A DNA stretch of 10,935 nucleotides from assembly GCA_046757205.1 (NCBI GenBank), contig JBHHXR010000114.1, forward strand, positions 1-10,935. Direction: 5' to 3'. The stretch comes from JBHHXR01 sp046757205 (GTDB lineage: Bacteria > Pseudomonadota > Alphaproteobacteria > Rhodobacterales > Rhodobacteraceae). Shown here piece by piece: positions 6,947-10,935 of this stretch. Positions within the stretch are counted from its first letter, which is position 1; every line of letters begins with the position of its first letter. The notes under the pieces are model-generated. The model was not told the DNA's origin. It did no database searches and saw nothing but the letters and a program-made list of their open reading frames with translations. The position numbers were made by a program, and so were the translations under genes.

Positions 6947-7071
6947 GCGGAATCGTGCGCCGGCCGGCGTCGGCGGGGAGGGCGGCAGCGGCGGTTCGGC
7001 GCAGCCATCCGGCTTCGGCAGCCGGCCGCCTCGGCCATGGTCAGGAACTGCGGTTCACGCCGGCCGGGCGG
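6947..7071. other. Convergent intergenic region, no clear terminator
   Basis: This 125-bp gap separates the ends of the PAS gene and the membrane-protein gene, which face each other. It is GC-rich with short inverted repeats, the best being CCGGC/GCCGG with a 7-nt loop at 7009–7025. There is no T-run on either strand, so a classical intrinsic terminator is not seen. Termination may rely on Rho or on an unrecognised structure. Confidence 0.5.
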
Positions 7072-7797
7072 TCACTCGAATACGCGCGACGGCGTTTCGC
7101 GCTGGAACGCCACCACCAGCACCGCCATGATGAAGGCCGACAGGCCGAGATTGAGCAGCCGCAGCAGGAAGTCCAGCAGCACCCCGGCAGGCGCGAAAAC
7201 CACCGGCGACCCGTCCCCGAAGAACCGCGATGACACTTCCTCGAAGGCAAGAACGGAGAACAGCGTGGCCAGGAATATCACCACGGTGAATCCGATCACC
7301 CGCGGCAGCACGAAACCGGCCTGGCGCAGCCCGCGCCGCCATGCCAGGCCGAACTCGCCCGGCTCGCCCTCGCAGACCGCCGGGAACAGCGTTCCCAGCA
7401 AACTGTAGGACAGCACCGAGAGCGGCAGGCCGACCATGAAGACACCGACCTCCGGCGTCGCGAAGAAAGCGCCCAACAAGGCGCCGGCGACGGTCGGCGC
7501 CGCCGCGACCACGAAATAGGCGACCAGGTATTTCCCGAACACCGCGCGCCCGCCGGTCCCGCCCATGCGGGGATTGCCGAGCATGGCGTTGACCAGGGCA
7601 AACTCCACAAGCGCGGAAAACAGCAGATCGGGCACCAGCGTGACGCTGAAGGCACCGTGCGTGACCCGGGCGTAAAGCGATACCGCGGTCGAGAGAGCCG
7701 CGCAGACGATGATGACGCGGAGATTAGTCGACAGCCCGTGGATCGCCAACTCGACGACGCCGGGGCCTCGCTGGGGGGCATACGGCATCGGCTTCAA
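7072..7797 (-). CDS. Multi-pass membrane protein of unknown function, coupled to polA
   Basis: I do not recognise this 241-residue protein. About six hydrophobic segments are visible, near residues 27–43, 54–73, 90–112, 117–140, 162–185 and 205–231, which suggests an integral inner-membrane protein. Loops are short and contain a glycine-rich basic stretch (about 74–89) and an acidic EGEPGE stretch at 143–148 followed by WRRGLRQ at 153–159. No catalytic or transport signature is apparent, and there is no cleavable signal peptide. The start given is TTG at 7797, which overlaps the polA stop as TTGA and has GAGG 4 nt upstream; an in-frame ATG at 7788 is the alternative and would shorten it by only 3 residues. 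The overlap implies co-expression with polA, though position alone says little about function. The consistent membrane pattern and coding bias make a real gene likely. Confidence 0.8.
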   Translation of the reverse strand: MKPMPYAPQRGPGVVELAIHGLSTNLRVIIVCAALSTAVSLYARVTHGAFSVTLVPDLLFSALVEFALVNAMLGNPRMGGTGGRAVFGKYLVAYFVVAAAPTVAGALLGAFFATPEVGVFMVGLPLSVLSYSLLGTLFPAVCEGEPGEFGLAWRRGLRQAGFVLPRVIGFTVVIFLATLFSVLAFEEVSSRFFGDGSPVVFAPAGVLLDFLLRLLNLGLSAFIMAVLVVAFQRETPSRVFE

Positions 7798-10613
7798 TGC
7801 GCCTCGGCCCAGTTGGCGCCCCGTCCGGCATCGACGACCAGCGGGATATCGAGATGGACGGCAGGCAGGCAGGCCCTTTCCATGACCTCCCTGACCGCCT
7901 CGGCGGTGTCGTCCGCGGCGTCCCTGGGCACCTCGAACAGCAGTTCGTCATGCACCTGCAAGAGCATCTTCGACGGCAGGTTGCGGGATTTCAGGACATC
8001 CGGCACCCGGATCATGGCGCGGCGGATGATGTCGGCCGCCGTGCCCTGTATCGGCGCGTTGATCGCGGCGCGCCGCGCGAACCCGGCGCGCGGGCCCCTG
8101 GCGTTGATCTCCGGCGTATGGATGCGGCGGCCGAAAAGCGTGGTGACATAGCCCGCTTCTTTCGCCTCGGCCACGGTCTTGTCCATGTATTCGCGAATGC
8201 CGGGGAAGCGTTCGAAATAGGTGTCGATGTAGGCCTTCGCCTCGGGCTGGGGGATGCCCAGGTTGTTGGCCAGGCCGAAGGCCGAGATGCCGTAGATGAT
8301 GCCGAAGTTGATGGCCTTGGCCTTGCGCCGGACCATGGGGTCCATGTCGTCGGGAGAGACGCCGAAGACCTGGGAGGCGGTGATCGCGTGGATGTCCAGC
8401 CCGTCGCGGAACGCCTGTTTCAGTTCGTCGATACCGGCGATATGGGCAAGGACGCGCAACTCGATCTGCGAATAGTCGAGGCTGAGCAGCACGTTGCCCG
8501 GCTCGGCCACGAACGCCTCGCGGATGCGCCTTCCCTCCTCGGTGCGCACCGGGATGTTCTGCAGGTTCGGATCGGTGGAGGCGAGCCGCCCGGTGGAGGC
8601 GCCGGAGATGATGTAGGAGGTGTGCACGCGGCCCGTTTCGGCGTTGATATGGGTCTGCAAGGCATCGGTGTAGGTCGATTTCAGCTTCGAGAGCTGCCGC
8701 CAGTCGAGCACGCGCGCCGGCAGCTCGTGGCCCTCGGCGGCCAGCGTCTCCAGCACGTCGGCGCCGGTGGCGTAGGCCCCCGTCTTGCCCTTCCTGCCGC
8801 CGTCGAGGCCCATCTGGTCGAACAGGATTTCGCCCAGTTGCTTGGGCGAGCCGACGTTGAATTTGGTCCCCGCCAGCGCCTGTATCTCGTCTTCCAGCGC
8901 CGCCATCTTCTGGGCAAACGCGTTCGACATGCGCGACAGGTGGTCACGGTCCACCCTGATGCCGTGCATCTCCATTTCCGCCAGCACCGGCACCAGCGGC
9001 CGCTCCAGCGTCTCGTAGACCGTGGTGACATGCGCCTCGTGCAGTTGCGGCTTCAGAAGCTTCCACAGCCGCAGCGTCACGTCGGCGTCTTCGGCGGCGT
9101 ATTTCGTCGCCTCGTCGATCGCGGTCATGTCGAAGGTGCGCGCCGACTTGCCGCCGCCCAGGAGCGTCTTGATCGGGATCGGCCTGTGGTCGAGGTAACG
9201 CTCCGACAGATAGTCCATTCCGTGGCGGTGCAGCCCGGCATGCAGCGCATAGGAGATCAGCATGGTGTCGTCGATCGGCGCCACGCCGATGCCGGCACGC
9301 GCCAAGATCTTGGCGTCGTATTTCATGTTCTGGCCGATTTTCAGGATCGAGGGATCCTCGAGCATGGGCTTGAGGATCGCCAGCGCCGCGTCACGCGCCA
9401 TCTGGCCGTCGGCGAGTTTCGTTGCGCCCAGCAGGTCGCCCTCGCCCGTGACGTGGCCGAGCGGAATGTAGCACGCCTCGCCCGGCTCCACCGACAGGCA
9501 GACGCCGACGATCCCGGCGACCATTTCGTCGAGGCTGGTGGTCTCGGTATCGACGGCGACCCAGCCGCGTCCGTAGATCTTGCCGATCCAGTCCTTCAGC
9601 GCCCCGGCGTCGCGCACGGTCTGGTAGCGCTCAGGGTCGAACGGCGCCTTCAGGCCGGTATCTTCGCGCGGCGGCGGGTCGTCGCCATCGGCGGCGGGGG
9701 CAGCCGAAATGGTTGGCGGATCGACGCCGAGCTTTTCGGCGATGCGCCGCGACAGCGTGCGGAATTCCATCTTCGCCAGAAACGACAGCAGTTCGTGCGG
9801 AACCGGTTCGCGCACCTCCAGCGTCTCGAGCGGGTCGAGGCCGGGCGTTTCCGTGTCCAGCGTGACAAGCCGGCGCGACAGGCGTATCCGGTCGGCCATC
9901 TCGACCAGCGCCTCGCGGCGTTTCGGCTGCCTGATCTCGGATGCATGCTCCAGCAGCGTATCCAGATCGCCGTATTCGCGGATCAGGAGCGCCGCCGTCT
10001 TGACGCCGATGCCCGGAGCGCCGGGGATGTTGTCGACGCTGTCGCCGGCCAGCGCCTGCACGTCGACCACCCGGTCCGGCCCGACGCCGAATTTTTCCTC
10101 CACCTCCTCCGGTCCGATGCGCCGGTTCTTCATGGCGTCCAGCATTTCCACGCCGCCGCCGACTAGCTGCATCAGGTCCTTGTCGGAAGAGATGATGGTG
10201 GCGCGGCCGCCGGCCTCTCGCGCCTGCCGGGCATAGGTGGCGATGATGTCGTCGGCCTCGTAGCCCTCCTTTTCGATGCAGGCGAGGTTGAAGGCGCGGG
10301 TCGCCTCGCGCGTCAGGGGGAACTGCGGCGCCAGCTCCTCCGGCGGCGGCGGGCGGTGGGCCTTGTACCCGGGATAGATGTCGTTGCGGAACGACTTGCC
10401 GGAATAGTCGAAAATGACCGCCGCGTGGGTCGGCGCGTCCGGCCCGGCGTTGTCCTCCACCAGCTTGTAGATCATGTTGCAGAACCCGGCGACCGCGCCG
10501 ACCGGCAGGCCGTCCGATTTCCGCGTCAGCGGCGGCAGGGCGTGAAAGGCGCGGAAGATGAAGGCCGAGCCATCGATCAGGTGCAGGTGGTGGCCCGGGC
10601 CGAACCGGTTCAT
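7794..10613 (-). CDS. polA: DNA polymerase I
   Basis: This enzyme fills gaps and removes RNA primers during replication and repair. It has 939 residues, typical for the full three-domain form. The 5'-3' nuclease domain (about 1–300) shows IDGSAFIFRAFHALP at 13–27, EADDIIATYA at 119–128, SSDKDLMQL at 142–150 and DSVDNIPGAPGIGVKTA at 191–207. The 3'-5' proofreading domain appears active, with DTETT at 355–359, GQNMKYD at 427–433 and YAAEDAD at 505–511. The polymerase domain shows TGRLASTDPNLQNIP at 674–688, motif A DYSQIELR at 713–720, motif B RRKAKAINFGIIYG at 762–775 (phenylalanine at the site that excludes dideoxynucleotides) and motif C QVHDE at 886–890. The ATG overlaps the upstream ATPase stop as ATGA, and an AAGGA lies 10 nt before it. 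The downstream membrane-protein gene overlaps its stop in turn. The frame is intact. Confidence 0.99.
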   Translation of the reverse strand: MNRFGPGHHLHLIDGSAFIFRAFHALPPLTRKSDGLPVGAVAGFCNMIYKLVEDNAGPDAPTHAAVIFDYSGKSFRNDIYPGYKAHRPPPPEELAPQFPLTREATRAFNLACIEKEGYEADDIIATYARQAREAGGRATIISSDKDLMQLVGGGVEMLDAMKNRRIGPEEVEEKFGVGPDRVVDVQALAGDSVDNIPGAPGIGVKTAALLIREYGDLDTLLEHASEIRQPKRREALVEMADRIRLSRRLVTLDTETPGLDPLETLEVREPVPHELLSFLAKMEFRTLSRRIAEKLGVDPPTISAAPAADGDDPPPREDTGLKAPFDPERYQTVRDAGALKDWIGKIYGRGWVAVDTETTSLDEMVAGIVGVCLSVEPGEACYIPLGHVTGEGDLLGATKLADGQMARDAALAILKPMLEDPSILKIGQNMKYDAKILARAGIGVAPIDDTMLISYALHAGLHRHGMDYLSERYLDHRPIPIKTLLGGGKSARTFDMTAIDEATKYAAEDADVTLRLWKLLKPQLHEAHVTTVYETLERPLVPVLAEMEMHGIRVDRDHLSRMSNAFAQKMAALEDEIQALAGTKFNVGSPKQLGEILFDQMGLDGGRKGKTGAYATGADVLETLAAEGHELPARVLDWRQLSKLKSTYTDALQTHINAETGRVHTSYIISGASTGRLASTDPNLQNIPVRTEEGRRIREAFVAEPGNVLLSLDYSQIELRVLAHIAGIDELKQAFRDGLDIHAITASQVFGVSPDDMDPMVRRKAKAINFGIIYGISAFGLANNLGIPQPEAKAYIDTYFERFPGIREYMDKTVAEAKEAGYVTTLFGRRIHTPEINARGPRAGFARRAAINAPIQGTAADIIRRAMIRVPDVLKSRNLPSKMLLQVHDELLFEVPRDAADDTAEAVREVMERACLPAVHLDIPLVVDAGRGANWAEAH

Positions 10614-10935
10614 TTTCCGCGCTTCCTTCCGACGTAGGGTTCGAGCCTCGGTATCGCACGTTTCATGAAGGCATCAAACAGCGGAACCGTGAATGCGGTT
10701 TCGCCGTAGCTGGGCGAATAGATCATTCCGGCGGCGATCAGGCGCTGCCGGATCGGTGCAAGAGCCTGACTTTTTTGGCCCAGCACGGCGGCAATAGCGC
10801 CCGATTTGTGCGCGCCGGGTCCGAGCTCCGCCATTCCGCGCAGATAAAGTTTTTCGGAAGCTGAACAGCGGTCGAAGCGAACGCGAAAGAAACTCTGGTC
10901 CAGATGCGCGATGATTGCTTCCTCGGCCAGCATTA
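10610..10935 (-). CDS. C-terminal fragment of a probable AAA-family ATP-binding protein
   Basis: Only the last roughly 107 codons are inside the window; the frame stays open to the right edge, so the true start lies outside. The visible part contains SFFRVRFDR, then an EKLYLRGMAELGPGAHKSGAIAAVLG stretch, and finally an AGMIYSPSYGETAFTVPLFDAFMKR stretch. From memory this is the C-terminal winged-helix-like region of large AAA-family ATP-binding proteins, in which the ATPase core comes first. No Walker motifs can be checked here. The stop codon overlaps the polA start as ATGA. Base composition is lower than in the neighbouring genes: a hand count of 10621–10920 gives about 58% GC. The family call rests on the C-terminal motif only. 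The function is unknown. Confidence 0.65.
   Translation of the reverse strand, partial: MLAEEAIIAHLDQSFFRVRFDRCSASEKLYLRGMAELGPGAHKSGAIAAVLGQKSQALAPIRQRLIAAGMIYSPSYGETAFTVPLFDAFMKRAIPRLEPYVGRKRGK

Noticed and set aside
7009..7025. CCGGC/GCCGG hairpin as a terminator
   Set aside because: The stem has only 5 bp and no T-run follows; such short repeats are expected by chance at this GC content.
7797..10166. A 789-codon open frame on the + strand
   Set aside because: It is the antisense shadow of polA, which is certain from its full set of motifs. The product has no recognisable domain and is rich in Arg, Gly and His.
1..10935. Search for mobile elements, CRISPR arrays, tRNA or rRNA genes, and toxin or defence genes
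   Set aside because: No transposase, integrase, terminal repeat, regularly spaced repeat, tRNA-like fold or rRNA stretch was seen. The window is almost fully covered by intact housekeeping genes.

Overview
This is a GC-rich chromosomal window, and it looks like ordinary housekeeping DNA from an alphaproteobacterium. The evidence is the gene order htpX–rsmB–heparinase-like–purH–lspA, the SDHAF4-type (DUF1674) protein divergent from htpX, the style of the LspA active-site loop (a Cys-Cys-Gly-Ile stretch before the FNxAD motif), and an AAA-ATPase C-terminus joined to polA. I see no rRNA, tRNA, insertion sequence, CRISPR array, prophage or attachment site.

Positions 1 to about 6182 form a tightly packed leftward cluster. 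In transcription order it holds htpX (membrane zinc protease), an RsmB-family rRNA cytosine methyltransferase, a heparinase II/III-family protein, purH (last two steps of IMP synthesis) and lspA (lipoprotein signal peptidase, cut by the window edge). Gaps inside it run from a 4-nt overlap to 87 nt, so it is plausibly one operon mixing membrane quality control, ribosome modification, purine synthesis and lipoprotein maturation.

Positions 6183–6250 are a short divergent control region. To its right, on the + strand, lie a 62-aa SDHAF4-like succinate dehydrogenase assembly factor and a 143-aa protein consisting essentially of one PAS domain. That pair meets a leftward cluster convergently in the 125-bp stretch 6947–7071.

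Positions 7072 to the right edge hold a second leftward cluster. In transcription order it is the C-terminal end of a probable AAA-family ATPase (entering from the right edge), polA (complete DNA polymerase I with all three activities) and a 241-aa multi-pass membrane protein of unknown function. Both junctions are 4-nt stop/start overlaps, which suggests translational coupling.

I found no convincing undescribed defence or mobile system. The points most worth a second look are the unknown membrane protein coupled to polA, the lower-GC ATPase fragment ahead of polA, the PAS-only protein with a small inverted repeat upstream, the heparinase-family protein without a visible export signal inside a purine operon, and the arginine-rich tail of HtpX. 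Very long + strand reading frames opposite purH, heparinase/rsmB/htpX and polA are GC-driven antisense shadows and were left out.
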